From contig JAYMTA010000936.1 of the NCBI GenBank assembly GCA_036897625.1, positions 1 through 22,888 of the forward strand: a stretch of 22,888 bases of DNA, in the 5' to 3' direction. The DNA is from Pelargonium cotyledonis. Its lineage: Eukaryota > Streptophyta > Magnoliopsida > Geraniales > Geraniaceae. The notes beneath the pieces are model-generated. The model saw only the letters and a program-made list of their open reading frames with translations, was not told the DNA's origin and did not search any database. Within the stretch, counting starts at the first letter, position 1; each line of letters starts with the position of its first letter. Positions 1-12,696 of the stretch are shown here, piece by piece. A program made the position numbers and the translations under genes.

Positions 1-868
1 TTATTAAATTCCTAATAAAAAATTTAAAGTAAACAAATTATTTCCATAAAATAAATGTAGAATTGTAAAAAAAATCAAAATAAAATAACGTGATATTTTT
101 TCTCAAAATATCCTAAAATTTTGTTTCCTAATAAAAAGCCTAAAAATTTGTTATTGTTTCTAATAATAATAATAATAATGATGTAATATTTTCTTCTTCT
201 TGAGTAGTTTTATAATTAAATAAAATTATGTACCAAAATTAGTAGATTGATGACATGGCGCTGTAATATGTATTATAAACCTGTTTTTTGGTTCTGCTTT
301 TATAATATGTATAGATAGATATACATATATATACATATATATAGATATACATATATATATATACTGCATACTATCGAAATTTCTTGAAAATATGGATATA
401 TGGTACTTCCAAAGGAATCCTATGCTATGGCTAAGGACATTGTTACATTAGATCATGGCAGCCTTTTGAGTAATTGCTGAAACTCAGAAACAAGCCCAAC
501 AGCCTGAAACACCAGGACCAGGAATTTTAATGGTCTAGGCCCTACCATTACCTTGCACTACAATGTGTTAAATGCTCAGTTACTTACACCCAGAAAGGCC
601 AATGCCAAACCCAACCAGAAGAGAGAAGAAAATTAAAATGCAAAAGCAAAATCTGCCAAAAAAACACATTGCTAAACATATAGCAATTAGAGAATGCTCT
701 CTTTATAAAAAAAAATTATATTTGGTTTACGACAAATGGAGCTTACTAATCTTAGTTGCAGGCTAGCTTATGACAAAATAGGAACATGTAAATGAAGAAT
801 TTTGAGATGGTGTCTCAAGTGTTTACTCCAGAGAACTTGTAGAGTGAGTCATGAGATGATGAAGTAGT
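1..868. other. Gene-free AT-rich flank with microsatellite
   Basis: No credible gene is seen here. The first 300 bases are strongly AT-rich with short AAT runs near 165-180. A TA/CA/GATA-type microsatellite fills about 309-364. A short inverted repeat (TAATGGT ... ACCATTA) sits at 528-550. The only long ORF (572-766) is lysine-rich and resembles no family. The part next to 868 probably includes the 3' untranslated region of the minus-strand UCP gene, but no convincing polyadenylation signal was found. Confidence 0.6.
309..364. repeat. TA/CA/GATA microsatellite
   Basis: An alternating purine-pyrimidine tract of imperfect TATA, ATACAT and GATA units is seen directly. It is likely polymorphic in length, and no function is implied. 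Confidence 0.85.
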
Positions 869-2312
869 TCAGAAGGAAGACAACCCTGCAATGTGTCTAA
901 ACTTCTCATAAGTGACCCAGAACACGAATTGCCAAGGACCAAGCCTTGCCCATGTCGGAAAGAATCCCTTCCACAATGCTCCTAATCCTTCCATTTTAAC
1001 GCTCTTGATAAGACAATCGTAAGAGTTCTTGTACATAATCTTACCTTCCTTGTTCGCCGCCTGATTCATCATTCTCGTCTTCACCACATCAGCTGGACAA
1101 CTCAAAGCTGTTGCTGAAAGGCCTGACATGATGGTCGCTAATGTGTGGGCAAAAATGTTATCGTCTGATAAATGATGTTCAATGACAAATCGTTTTGCAT
1201 GATCATAACAGGCTAACTCTCCCATGTTCACTAAGAACGCTCTTTGGACATTCGGGAAAACTCCTTTCCAAAGTCCTCCGAAGCCTTCTGCACGCACAAT
1301 CTTGGTTAAAGCATCAAATGGCCCAGAGTACCTAGGCTGAAGACCTTGGCTTATCAAACGACCGTCTGCTTGCATCCTCACCTTAACAAGATCAGCAGGG
1401 CTTGCCACTACCTGCACTACTAAGAGCAAACAAACAAGTATAGTTACTTTCAAGAACATGTGAAATCAACGAAAAAAACATCATTTTAAATCACATCCCT
1501 TGAGAGTTTCAACAACCATATTCCATGTTTGTAGCAGCTATATATGCTCCATGAAGTCAATGAAATAACACCATCATTTAACAACAAGTCAACAACAACA
1601 ACAACAACATAGAATTTCATTCCTTGTTTGGTTTTACATACAAAGCCAAGAATAATATAGTGGACACAGGATTCAGCTGCACAAACCAAGCATGTTCATT
1701 CTTGAATTGTAAGTTTGTAACAATATTTATTTGGAGTTCATAATGGTCCATGAGTTTATCATAGACAGCACACAAATCCACCGCCATTTTTTTTTTTGAA
1801 GAACTAAGCTATTTCAAGCACAATGTAGTGTATGCATCCAAAAGCTATAGCAAAGCTTTGTAATTTTACTTGTCAATTGATAATTACAGACAAAAAATTA
1901 AAAAACCCACATTTTATTTTACCCAAATAAAGGCCATTACCTGAGCAATCACGCCAGAGAATCCACCAACTGCGGCCTTCCCGGCGAGAGAAAGAGACCC
2001 ACCACCACCGTCACTACATAACACAGTTCTCAAGTGCTCGTACCCGACGATTCTGATAGGGGTGTAAAAGAGGTGCCTCAGAATCGCCGGAGACAATCCC
2101 TTGTAGAGCCCACGAGGGCCTTGTTCGCGAACGACCTCGGAGACAACTCGGAAAGCATTGGTGGGCCGGGTCGCTGCCCGCGACTCGCCTTGGAGCTGAA
2201 GCCTCGTCTTGGTCAGATCTATGGGGAAGGTTGTCGTCTCCGCCACCATGGCTGAGAGCGAAGTCAGCGCGATTTTGGTGCGGGCCTGAGTTCGCTTAGC
2301 TCCTCGCTCCAT
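869..2312 (-). CDS. UCP3: Mitochondrial uncoupling protein 3 / PUMP3-like carrier
   Basis: Member of the mitochondrial carrier family, inner-membrane solute or proton transporters. Exons on the minus strand are 2312-1941 (124 codons) and 1411-869 (180 codons plus TGA), giving 304 aa, essentially the length of Arabidopsis PUMP3. The intron 1940-1412 is GT-AG, phase 0. The three tripartite-carrier signatures are visible: PIDLTKTR (residues 30-37), PADLVKVR (129-136) and PADVVKTR (230-237). Strings such as GLYKGLSPAI and ARLGPWQFVFW match the plant UCP3 group better than UCP1/UCP2. The start MERGAK was chosen because plant UCP3 proteins begin at this point; an upstream in-frame ATG at 2372 would add 20 unconserved residues. 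It is divergent from APC2 with 227 bp between start codons. The family is established; true uncoupling versus dicarboxylate-type transport cannot be decided from sequence. Confidence 0.93.
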
Positions 2313-2539
2313 GGACGTGAACCTTACTACGCAGACCGGAGACACTGATTGTTGAAGAAGAAAGAGGCCCAACTAACGGCGTCGTTTCCTACCTTTTTGT
2401 TTGTTCAAAACTTAAAAACGACTGTCGTTTTCAAGTGCAAGCTGCTGCTTTTTCGAGAGATTGGTGCCAAAAGCTCCAGTGGCGGCAACGCTAGGTTTGA
2501 TTTTTCACAGCTGAGCTTAGGGCTTGTTCTGAGACCGCC
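2313..2539. promoter_or_regulatory. Bidirectional promoter between UCP3 and APC2
   Basis: Only 227 bases separate the two start codons, so both 5' untranslated regions and promoters must lie here. Seen in it: a site II-like element (GGCCCA, the reverse of TGGGCC) at 2366-2371, an AACGG core like that of the mitosis-specific MSA element at 2375-2379, and an almost perfect 25-bp inverted repeat at 2411-2435 built on AAAACGAC and GTCGTTTT. No clear TATA box is visible in either direction, which fits housekeeping genes. The functional role is inferred. Confidence 0.7.
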
Positions 2540-5500
2540 ATGGAAGAATCAGCGTCTTCAATTTGGGACTTCAGTCTCTTGGAGACGTTGAGGGACGATT
2601 CCATCCAAGAAATTCTCGAGAGCTACAATGGCTTCTGCCCCCCCACCGAAGCACTCCTCAGCGGCGCCGGTGACCTCTCCGTCGGTTCCGAATTCGTCTC
2701 TTACGTCCACACTCTCTGCAAGCACGGTCTCGACTCTCTCGTTTGCGACCACTTCCTTCGCTCCCTAGAGGTGTCAAAATGGAAATGTTATTTTAAATAC
2801 TCAGTAGCTTGAACTTTTTTTTTTTTTTTTAATAATTTTAAAATTTTCGTAAAATTCGGTATATATTATCTTTATGTTACTAATTGGATGGTTAATTTGC
2901 ATAAATTCACTCGTGTCCTCGCTGGTGTGTTGTTTCTCTGACAGGAGACCTTTGAGAGAAATGGGGCATCTAAGTTTTGGCAGCATTTTGAAGCTTACAG
3001 CAGTTTTGCTGCTCCGGGGGCGAGCAATGAATCCGATGTATATGCCATTGTGGCACTCTAAACTGTCTTGTTTGTTACATTTACTGTTAAAATGCTGATC
3101 ATGTTGGAGCCATTTGTTTGTTTTGTATATGCAGATTCAAGATGATGAGGTTCAGGAAGTGTTGTGTAAGGCTTTGGAAGGGATATCTTTGGAGAAACAA
3201 TACCAGGAGAAGTGCTTGTTAATGATGGTGCATGCTTTGCAGTCGTACAAGGATTGCATTTCGGATGCAGAAAGAACCCATCTTTCCGCAAAGTATCAAG
3301 TAATGGTGTCTTCAGTTCTTATGTCCAGTCTTCCTCGACATTTTCCTGGTATATCTGCTTTGTCTAATAATGCAAAGTAGTGCTTTGGTGCTTTTATGTA
3401 TGCATCCCTAATCAATCAATTGAAATCCCATCTATCAATGTATTACAATGTTGTCCATGTTCATTTCTACCTTTTCATTTTCCCCATCTTGTTTGATTCA
3501 CAGTTTAATAAAACAAGGCTTTGATAGTTAGTTTAATCACCAAGTTTGTTCTATGATGTTCTTAGAGATACTCCACTGGTATTTTAAGGGACGACTAGAG
3601 GAGTTAAGTACAATGATGGCTGGAGAGTTTAATGATGATGGTGACTTTCAAGGTAAAGATGATATGGATTTAGATGATAAAGGTAAAACCTCCAACAGAA
3701 CTGGTGAAATGGATATTGATGATTCCTGCCACCATGGGAAGTTTTCAGAGAACAGTAAACTGGTCCGTAACATTGGGAAGGTTGTTCGTGATCTTAGAAG
3801 TCTTGGATTTACCTCTATGACAGAAGATGCGTATGCTTCGGCTATCTTCTTGCTATTGAAGGTGAGTAAGCATCTCATTTTGCTGCATTGATCAGCCAAC
3901 CAAATCCACTTTTCTGTTCATAGCTTCTAATTCGTAGGCCACCTTTTACTTGTTTATATTTTATCTTTAGGCCACATCATAAATTTCTTTCTGAATGGTA
4001 GGCTCAAGTTCATGAGATGGCTGGCGATGATTACAGAAGTTCAGTTTTGGAGTCCATTAAAGGGTGGATTCAGGTTGTTTTTGCCACTCCAGTTACTGCA
4101 TAACATAAGCATATTCATTGCACTAAAGGGTGGACGATATCCGTTTGTTGTTCGATCTATTATTCCAGTTTTCTCATACAGCTTCTCCTTAATAGCTTTG
4201 TCATGTTTATAGTCTTTGATCCTTCCTTACACTTGGTGATATTTCGTGCAGGCTGTGCCTCTGCAGTTCTTGCATGCTCTTCTTGCTTATCTTGGTGATT
4301 CCGTCAGTTATGACAGTCCATCATCTGGTCTGAAATCACCCTTGGCTTCATACCCATCTTCATGCTATCCTGGGATAGATACCCCCTCCGAAGGACTTGT
4401 TAGATGGAAGCTTCGACTAGAGTATTTTGCATACGAGACCTTGCAGGATCTAAGAATAGCTAAACTATTTGAAATTATTGTGGACTACCCTGACAGGTTC
4501 TTTTAACTTCCCCTCCCCCTTCTGATTCTTATAATCAAATATAAATGCTAAACTGTAATGGTTTTGGACTTTTAGTTGTTGAGAAGTAGCATTACAAAAT
4601 TAAATATTTAAGTCAATGTGTTGTTGTTCTGCTTCATCCTATCCTTATTTCTATGTACTTTAATGGTTTCCTTATTTCTATAGTATGTATCATTGAGTAG
4701 GGGAACTCACAGCTGATCTGTCAAAATTTGGATGATCTATGTACTTTATGTATTAATATGAACTAACATATACAACAGGAATGCAATCTGAGTAAGCTAC
4801 CATTTCTGCTATGATATTCTTGAATTTTGGAGTGTGCCTCTGGGTTATTACTGTTATTTTTCCTCATAAAATGACTAAAGAAAAGTGGAAATGTAGCTGC
4901 AAGGGTTTTATTATATATGCATTTTTCTGATTCAATTTCAGGACTAGCTGGCTTATTGAAGATGTTATAGTGTGTATTCTGAATTGATGGCTTACCTTAT
5001 GAATATTGCAGTTCTCCAACAATTGAAGACTTAAAACAGTGTCTTGAATATACTGGACAGCATTCTAAGCTGGTTGAATCATTTATCTCTGCCCTACAAT
5101 ACCGCTTGCTCACTGCAGGTGCCTCGACCAATGACATACTGCATCAATATGTTTCTACCATTAAAGCACTCCGTACAATAGACCTAGCAGGTGTCTTTCT
5201 TGAAGCTGTTGGTGAACCGATAAGGGACTATTTAAGGGGAAGGAAAGATACCATAAAATGCATTGTAACTATGCTTACCGGTGGGACTGGTGGGAATCCA
5301 AGTGGATCTGGAACTACTGGGGATAGCCTTCTTGAAGAGCTAAACAGAGATGAAGAAGGTCAAGAGAACACCGGTGTAGATGATGATATCAACACCGACG
5401 ACAGGCAAGCTTGGATCAATGCTGCACGGTATGCGCATGTCATACATATGGATAAAGTAATTTGGTTTATTGTAATATATAGGCAACTTGATTTAGTAGT

Positions 5501-8500
5501 ATGTCTTTCAGCATTCCTTATTGCACTTTTGGCATATTTCATTAAACTAGTTATTCCTTTCAGCTGGGAGCCTGACCCTGTCGAAGCTGACCCATCGAAA
5601 GATAGCAGGAACCGAAGGAAAGTTGACATTCTTGGAATGATTGTTGGCATCATTGGTTCTAAAGATCAACTAGTTAATGAATATCGTGTTATGCTGGCTG
5701 AAAAGCTTCTCAACAAATCAGATTATGACATTGATTCAGAGATACGCACTTTAGAACTTCTCAAGGCAGGTGTAATAATAAAGTTGTGGTCTCTATTCAT
5801 TAGTGGGATGAAGTTAATGGTTGGAGGTCTAGTTTTCTTGTTGTGTTTAAATGGTTTGTCGTGCTATTCATTTTTGTGTTTTCATTTTCCAGATACATTT
5901 CGGAGAAAGCAGCATGCAGAGGTGTGAAATTATGCTCAATGATCTGATTGATTCCAAGAGGACAAATACCAATATTAAGAAAGGAATCACTCAGCCAACT
6001 CAAACAGGTCCTAAATCTTTCAAGTTTATAGCCTACTCATACTCTATATATATATATATTTTTTTTTTCTCATTGGGAATAGTTTTTAGATAACTTAAGT
6101 TGCAATTGTTTCTTCTTAGGTGATAACTCGGAAGATTCAGCACTGTCTCTGGATATTCTTAATTCTACAATTATATCTTCAAATTTCTGGCCACCTATCC
6201 AGGTGAGGCAACCTTGACCTTCATGAATATTAATCTTTTCAATATATATAATGGGAAACAGAAAATGAAACCATTAAATGTTGTGTCAAACTATCATATT
6301 GTTCAGTCAAAGATGAGTTTTATTTACATTTCTCTGTACTTTTTACCATCAGGTTTTATGTTATTGAATAACTTAGACATGTTGTGGTTCATTTTTGCAT
6401 TTGTTTGTCAGTTGCTGGAGAGGAAAGTTTCAGTAGATTTTGTACTTCTGCATATTAGTGCAACTTCCGAAAGTTTCAAAAACACTTTGTTATATTACGA
6501 TTTTTCCCATGGACATTATATTACATGATTCAATTAAAAAACAATAGTGGATATCTTTCAACTCTTGACTAAAATACGTTCAGACCTGCGTCCATGATTC
6601 TTGTTTTTGTTCATTTCCTCTCCAGTTCCAATATTTTTAAATTTTGAACAATTTCATAGCTATAATTAATCATTTTTTTCTGCACTGCACTAACCTTGTA
6701 AGTTAAATTACAGGAAGAGGTCCTTAACATACCTGAGCCTGTTGACCAGCTTCTTTCTGATTATGCAAAGAGATTTCACGAAATCAAGACCCCTCGGAAG
6801 CTACAATGGAAGAAAAATCTTGGTATGGTTAAGGTTAGTCATTTAAATTTGGTGCAATGCCCTTTGTCTGGACATGAAAGGTTACAAATGTTTGGTTTCT
6901 TGTATCCTAATTTTGAAGCATGTGTAGCTCAGTATATGCCTATTTATCTGCCTGCTGGTTGTGAAATTTACTAATTCAATGGCTGATGTGATGCTCTAGT
7001 TGGAATTACAATTTGAAGACAGAGAATTGCAGTTCAGTGTGGCTCCTATACATGCCGCAATTATTATGCAATTTCAAGATCAAACAAGGTAACCTCAGGA
7101 ACGATTCAGTTCGTAATGTGTTCGTCTATATTGGAATGGTGATCTAAAGTTTGGATGAATTTTTAGTTGGACATCAAAGAACCTTGCTGCTGTTATTGGG
7201 GTACCCATGGATATACTTAATCGGAGGATAAACTTTTGGATAAGCAAGGTTGGTCGACAAATCCCTTTTGATTTTAATGTTGTTTACTTGTAGCCTCTCT
7301 TTTTAGCAATAGTTGTCGCTTTGGTAAGTTAAATGTTTCTCCTCCATTGCCTCCTTTCATATGGGAGTTTTTATATTTTATATTTTATTTATTTATTATT
7401 ATTATTATTATTTTGAAATACTATTATTTTTTTTATGATAAAATCATTTTGTGCTCACTAGAAACATGTTGCCCTAAGCACAACCAATTTTAGCAATTCA
7501 TTTTAGTCTATGAGCTTATACTTTTGATGGTGAGAAGACAAAATATTTATGCAGAAACTTTCACTCTTTAGGGCCGCGTGGTACCTCCTTCAGTCTTTTA
7601 GCACAACACTTTAATTCACTTGGATTATTTTGAGATTTCTCCTTGTTATCTAGCTAAACGTTTGTCTTGTTCTGTTGAAACTTTCAAAGGAGAATGAGGA
7701 TGAGCTTTTTGTTTTGTACTTGAGCTTTAGACAAGAGTGTATAAAGTTTGGTGTTTTCTTCTGCGAAACAGAATCTTCCTAATTTTTGCCTGCATTTTGT
7801 ACTCAGGGCATAATTGCAGAATCATTAGGGGCAGACGCCAATGACAATGTATTTACCTTAGTGGAAAGCATTGGAGAAGCTGCTAAGAATGGTAGTAATA
7901 GCGGGAGTGAGGAGCTTCTGGTGGGTGATGAAGAGGGAGAAACATCTGTTGCCTCTGTTGAGGATCAACTGCTCAAAGAAATGACTGTTTACGAGGTATG
8001 TGATACGCAAATGCTTGATAACAAACTTCCATGCCTATGTTATTTGCCACAGGTACACCGTTTCAGCATTTGCCTAGGATATTGCTGAATTTGACATTTT
8101 GAACTCGATATTACAGAATGGCCCTACCTGTTGTTTATGGGGCTCTGATGTCATCATATCTGTATTATGGCAAATGTTCAAATGATTTGTGATCGCGACT
8201 CTACTGATATCTTGCTTCATTTTTCTTCTGCCATCCCTGACATATGCATGATCTTAATCTGTGTGATTTTGTGCGCATTCCATTTCTAAATTAATATATT
8301 TGTTCTTTTTTTGTAGAAATTTATCATGGGGATGCTCACTAATTTTGGTAGCATGGCATTAGATCGAATACATAATACTTTAAAGGTAACATTGATTGTT
8401 GGCTTGGAATTTTGATCTAATACCCGCATAACATCAATGCTTACAAAAACCATGTATTGTGACAGATGTTTTGCGTGGCCGATCCTCCTTACGACAAATC

Positions 8501-8588
8501 ACTCCAGCAACTTCAAAGCTTCTTGTCTGGTCTCGTTTCTGAAGAGAAGTTGGAGCTGCGGGATGGTATGTACTTCTTGAAGAAGTAA
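2540..8588 (+). CDS. APC2: Anaphase-promoting complex subunit 2 (cullin-like)
   Basis: APC2 is the cullin-type scaffold of the APC/C ubiquitin ligase; with the RING subunit APC11 it forms the catalytic core that degrades cyclins and securin in the nucleus. Sixteen exons join in frame: 2540-2770, 2945-3037, 3135-3348, 3566-3861, 4002-4073, 4252-4496, 5012-5428, 5564-5765, 5893-6007, 6120-6202, 6714-6833, 7000-7088, 7167-7248, 7807-7995, 8317-8385, 8466-8588 (TAA). The product is 879 aa, close to Arabidopsis APC2 (about 865). Residues about 1-380 are the N-terminal cullin-repeat part, with an acidic insert rich in DDMDLDD/MDIDD near 200-230. The cullin homology domain follows, with motifs such as YRLLTAGAST, EYRVMLAEKLL and RCEIMLNDLIDS. 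The last 60 residues (KFIMGMLTNFGSM ... GMYFLKK) are the winged-helix end. The start has a good context (GCCATGG). Intron 8 is GC-AG. No frame damage was seen. Confidence 0.95.
5766..5892 (+). other. GC-AG intron of APC2 (intron 8)
   Basis: Exon 8 must end at AAG (5763-5765) to keep the conserved reading LLK-IHFGE. The bases that follow are GC, not GT, and the acceptor is TTCCAG before 5893. A GT does occur four bases downstream (5770-5771), but using it would shift the frame. GC-AG introns are a known minor class handled by the U2 spliceosome. Confidence 0.85.
7370..7440. repeat. ATT-rich low-complexity tract in APC2 intron 13
   Basis: A run of TTTAT and ATT units followed by T-rich sequence lies in the 558-bp intron 7249-7806, the largest APC2 intron. 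No gene or transposon ends are seen in this intron. Confidence 0.7.
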
Positions 8589-11365
8589 CGACCTATTCAG
8601 GTATATTGAATTTGAATACTGTATTTCATGCATAACAGAATCTGTTTACAGTTGGCGAAATGAAATATATGTATGCACCATAAAAGATTCAGAAAATGAA
8701 ATATGAGTTTTGGTAATCTACTAGTCTAGTGTTTATTGTATCATAAGTCACTAAAAAGTAAATTTGAATCACAAATGATAATACTATTATGTGTTGTGAC
8801 TTGTGATATTTAAGTTTTTCACAATTTGTGCAATCTACTTTTTTTCCTCCAATAGTCTTCAATAGTTTGTGACTCAACTCATTTCAATCACATATTATAT
8901 TATATTATATTTATGGGTGAAGTTTGAATTTGAAATAAAACACAATTACTTGTTACAAAAATTTGTACCTAACATGTGTCTCCTTGAAATTGCATGCACG
9001 TGGATTTGACTGGAGGAGTTATATGGTTAGATAGGTTATCATGAATCCTATCCTCATACTTGTCTGAAAGGCCACAAAAGCAGTAGCCCACCAAATAGAG
9101 AGAAGGGATCATATTCATGTTCAATTATTTTTTTTGGGGTTAATTTGAAAATGGTCGATGTCTTCACCTAACCAACTCAAAGGATTTCAACATTTGAAGG
9201 ACATTGACATTTCGAATTAAAGGTTTAGAGACTACCGTGTATAAAGACTATTTTAAAATACAAAAGTTTAGGAATTGTTTTGAGTTAAAAAAAAGCATAG
9301 AAGTTTAAGAATCAAATTGAGTCTTCTATCTTAAATGAATAAAAGAAAAATCATGAATGAAATGAATTATATTCACACTTACATGTAAAACTGATTATTT
9401 GATCTTGAATACGTGGATATTTTTTGTCCGATCAATTTTTAAATCAAATTTGTCTTATAAATTGTAGAATTTGATCAACCGAAACTGTATCAGTATAAAT
9501 ATGCGTATTAATGTGACGTATACATACAAGAGTGTTGAGAGTTGTGAGCACAATAATAATACTAAAGAGATTCGTTATTGTAATACAAGTAATTTACTAT
9601 TCATTTGAACGTACGTGGATCTATAAATTTAACCTTATTGAAAAGTACAAAATACTTGTGATTTTGATCAAAGAAACAAATAGAAGCCACCTGATTCCAC
9701 CTCATCATGATTCATTGTAGTGGAATTCATTCTTTATTTGGAAAATGATAGGCTCAGATTAAGAACAAGCACCCAATCAGAGCTCCTCATGCACCGAATA
9801 TTCTTCCCCATTCTTTCTGGCAAATTCTCATTTATAGTAGTATTCTATTTGTAATTTTAACCACAAATTCTCATTTTTAGTATTATTATATTTGTAATCA
9901 GCCAGAAACTTCATAGTTTATGAAATTGCATTCAATTTTCAGAGTTTCTTGTTTATATGTTTCAATTTTTTCATTAAGTGTTCATTTAACCAAACCAACG
10001 ATTTAAAACAAATCATAATCAAATTCAAATTCCAAGCTCTAACCAAATCAAATTCAAATTCACCGTTGATTACAAATTTCACCTATTGCAATCAAACAAG
10101 AAGCCAAATCCAGCGATCTTCAGTGTTCACGACAGAGCAAATCGGCGAGGCGATGGAGGCCAAATCCGACCATTGGAAGGAGATGGATGAAGGAAATGGA
10201 GGAAGGAAAATCTGGTCTTTTTGCCTTTTAACTGACGGTGGTGAGATTGACAAAATGGAGAGTGAAAAGTTCATGCTAACCAAAAATAACAAAAAATGAT
10301 TTAAAATATTCATGTTTAAATGTGTTAACTTTAAGGTAGTTTCTCTTTATAAAATTTTACTTCTTTAAATATGAACATATGTAAAACTATTACTTAAAAA
10401 AAAAAAAAAAACCTATTGTATGATAAGAATAATCAATTGTATAATAAAAATGTCAACAATTTTTATGAAGTCTATTTTTATTTGATAAATTTCAAATGTT
10501 CATACAAGAGAAAGTATATGAAAAATTGACATGTAAAAAGTCAGAACATGTTTTGGTTGTTAATTTATTTTTAGATTTCTAGTTGTTAATTTATTTTCTG
10601 TCTACTTCTATTTTTTGGTGTGAAAAAAAAAAAAAAAAATTAGGTTCCTGCAAAATTTCAATCATTACAAAGTCAACCTAAAAACATTTATTAAACTAAC
10701 ACTCACATAATTTTATCTTAGGTCAATTTATATAGTAAGAGCATATAAAATAACCATAGTTATTTTAGACATTTATAAGTGTTGTCGAACAAGTTCAAAT
10801 TGTAGAAGTAGCAATTAATCACTCCATCCTAACATGAATATCTAGATTCATTTGAATGTTTATCTTAAAATAAATAAATATTTTTAAAAGAGTTAATATT
10901 GTATAAATAATTCATAATGTTTAATAATAAATTAGTGGGTTTGAGGTTTCTAACTTAAAGATTAATTGGCTTTTGGTTAAACCATTAATGATGCGATAAC
11001 ACCTTATTAAAATTAATTTATCAGGATGAGTTGCTCCGCTCTCACTTGAGCGAATATGAATTTAAATAAATAAAGTATCATCACCTCATTACAATGGATT
11101 AGGCAAAGTAAAAAATTATATGGGTTATATTATTTATTCTCTACATTAGTTAATGTTTACAAAACATAATTATGAAAATTTAAAAGTAAATTTACCACCT
11201 TAAAAATAAGGACATTGAAATCAATTTGAAACATAAAAAAATAAATGTTGAGCTCATTTGAAGGGTGCCACGTAGACAAAAGTTGATGTTAATCTGCAAA
11301 AAGGGGGTCGAAATCAAGGGTTGATCTGCTCCATTTGAGTGAGGTGGCTACGCAGATAATTAGCA
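8589..11365. other. Long gene-free AT-rich intergenic region
   Basis: No coding region was recognised. The first few hundred bases should contain the APC2 3' untranslated region; an AATAAA occurs at about 8933. Long A tracts lie at 10396-10411 and 10623-10639. The ORF at 9949-10299 has low-complexity N/K/F composition in its first half and no family resemblance. The segment around 10100-10270 is less AT-rich than its surroundings and could be an old transposon fragment, but no ends were found. Confidence 0.6.
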
Positions 11366-11764
11366 TTAGAGCGTCACTAATAGTTTACGCTCTAATAGTG
11401 TAATAGCTTGGACTTACAAGTTCCACTTCATCACATTATTTTTATATTATAATGTTTTATACCTTAAAATATAATAATATAGACCCACTATTATTATTGT
11501 AATGTTATTATATGCATTTTGATTAGATTTGATGAACAAAATAAACATGTGTCATATGTCATCATTGCATTATGTGTGTAATATATATTATATGATTCAT
11601 AGATATTACACGTTCATAGATATTACACTCACACAAAGTATAATATGAGTGTAATGCACCATTGAAGATGCTATTACAACCTTATAAACCACCTTTAGAA
11701 ATGCTCTTATTTGTCTACATTTTCTCCTCTATTCTTATCCTACTCCCCTTTTTGCAACTGACAT
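11284..11764. repeat. Outer imperfect inverted repeat around the MITE
   Basis: GATGT ... TGCAAAAAGGGG near 11284-11309 recurs in reverse complement near 11746-11768 (CCCCTTTTTGCAA ... ACATC). The two arms sit just outside the MITE-like element at 11369-11706, about 75 and 40 bases away. This may be an older element into which the MITE inserted. The arms are short and imperfect, so the call is tentative. Confidence 0.4.
11369..11706. mobile_element. Tourist/PIF-Harbinger-like MITE
   Basis: A 338-bp AT-rich non-coding element. The left end begins GAGCGTCACTAATAG and the right end, read on the minus strand, begins GAGCATTTCTAAAGG, an imperfect terminal inverted repeat. Both ends are flanked by TTA (11366-11368 and 11707-11709), the usual 3-bp target duplication of PIF/Harbinger elements. 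An AATAGTGTAATAGC-type subterminal motif on the left is partly mirrored on the right (GCTATTACA near 11673). There is no transposase, so it would be non-autonomous. The family assignment rests on TIR and TSD only. Confidence 0.6.
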
Positions 11765-12696
11765 CTGCCTACTCTTTTCTTTTAAAAAAAAGGTAGAGTT
11801 GACAATATAAATTCGACTGTAATATTTCTATACTATTTAGGTTCATTTGTGTTGAAATAAATGTCATTTATTAATATCACATCAACGCTACGTCATTAAC
11901 TCCGTCACATCCAACACGCACATTTATTAAATTAGCCGCACATAAAAAAACTCTAGTTGGTTTATAGTTTATATGATGCCTTCTATGATAGTTAACATAG
12001 TAGTATTAAATAGATTAAATTTGTGATATTTTATAGTTTTGGTATATATATGTATATATATCATAAAAATGTTTTACATTTTTTTTACCCATGATTAATC
12101 ATCTTAAAATATTTTGACCGCATATTACGATTTTTGGGTTCACTGCTGCTCACCCACCCCTTTCAGTTAAACATGTCCTTTGCATTTGTTTTGATTCATA
12201 CAACAACATAGTCAACTTTCAGTACAACATCAATACGAATTGACAATTCTATTCAATGATGCGGTCCTTAACATACAACTCGCATATATCTTTTATTTTA
12301 ATTTATATTCTTGGACAACTGATAGCTGACAACTACCTAAGTAATTTTTATTCAACTTGACACAACAAAATTTTTTATTGTCAAAGTGTATTCATGAAAT
12401 CAATTTAATCCGGTAAACCGTGATTATAAAATATCTATATATTTATATTTTCAAATAAGACAAAATGAAGTTTCATTTTCACAAGACTTGATTGCTTGAT
12501 TGGGTTTGATCTATGTAGCCCAACCTCTCAAGAAATCCACATGCATCCACAAGAAAAGATAGAAAAAAGGTGTGAAACTACAAATGGGTTTTGCCTAATT
12601 AATCTTGTGAGTAATGGTCAAACTATACAAAAAAAAAAGTCAAGGCAACCACCAATAAGCTCCATGCAGTAACCACTACAAGACAAAACCCAACAC
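11710..12696. other. Gene-free region upstream of the NAC gene
   Basis: AT-rich DNA with no ORF of interest. It presumably contains distal promoter elements of the NAC gene at 12857. Only scattered short AT microsatellites (for example TATATATGTATATATATC near 12043-12062) are seen. Confidence 0.55.

Noticed and set aside
7249-7806. Nested gene or transposon in the largest APC2 intron
   Set aside because: Only ATT-rich low-complexity sequence is seen; there are no terminal repeats, target duplications or coding frame.
9949-10299. 116-codon ORF in the large intergenic region
   Set aside because: The first half is low-complexity N/K/F/Q sequence, no family is recognised, there is no splice or promoter context, and an overlapping ORF on the other strand looks equally plausible.
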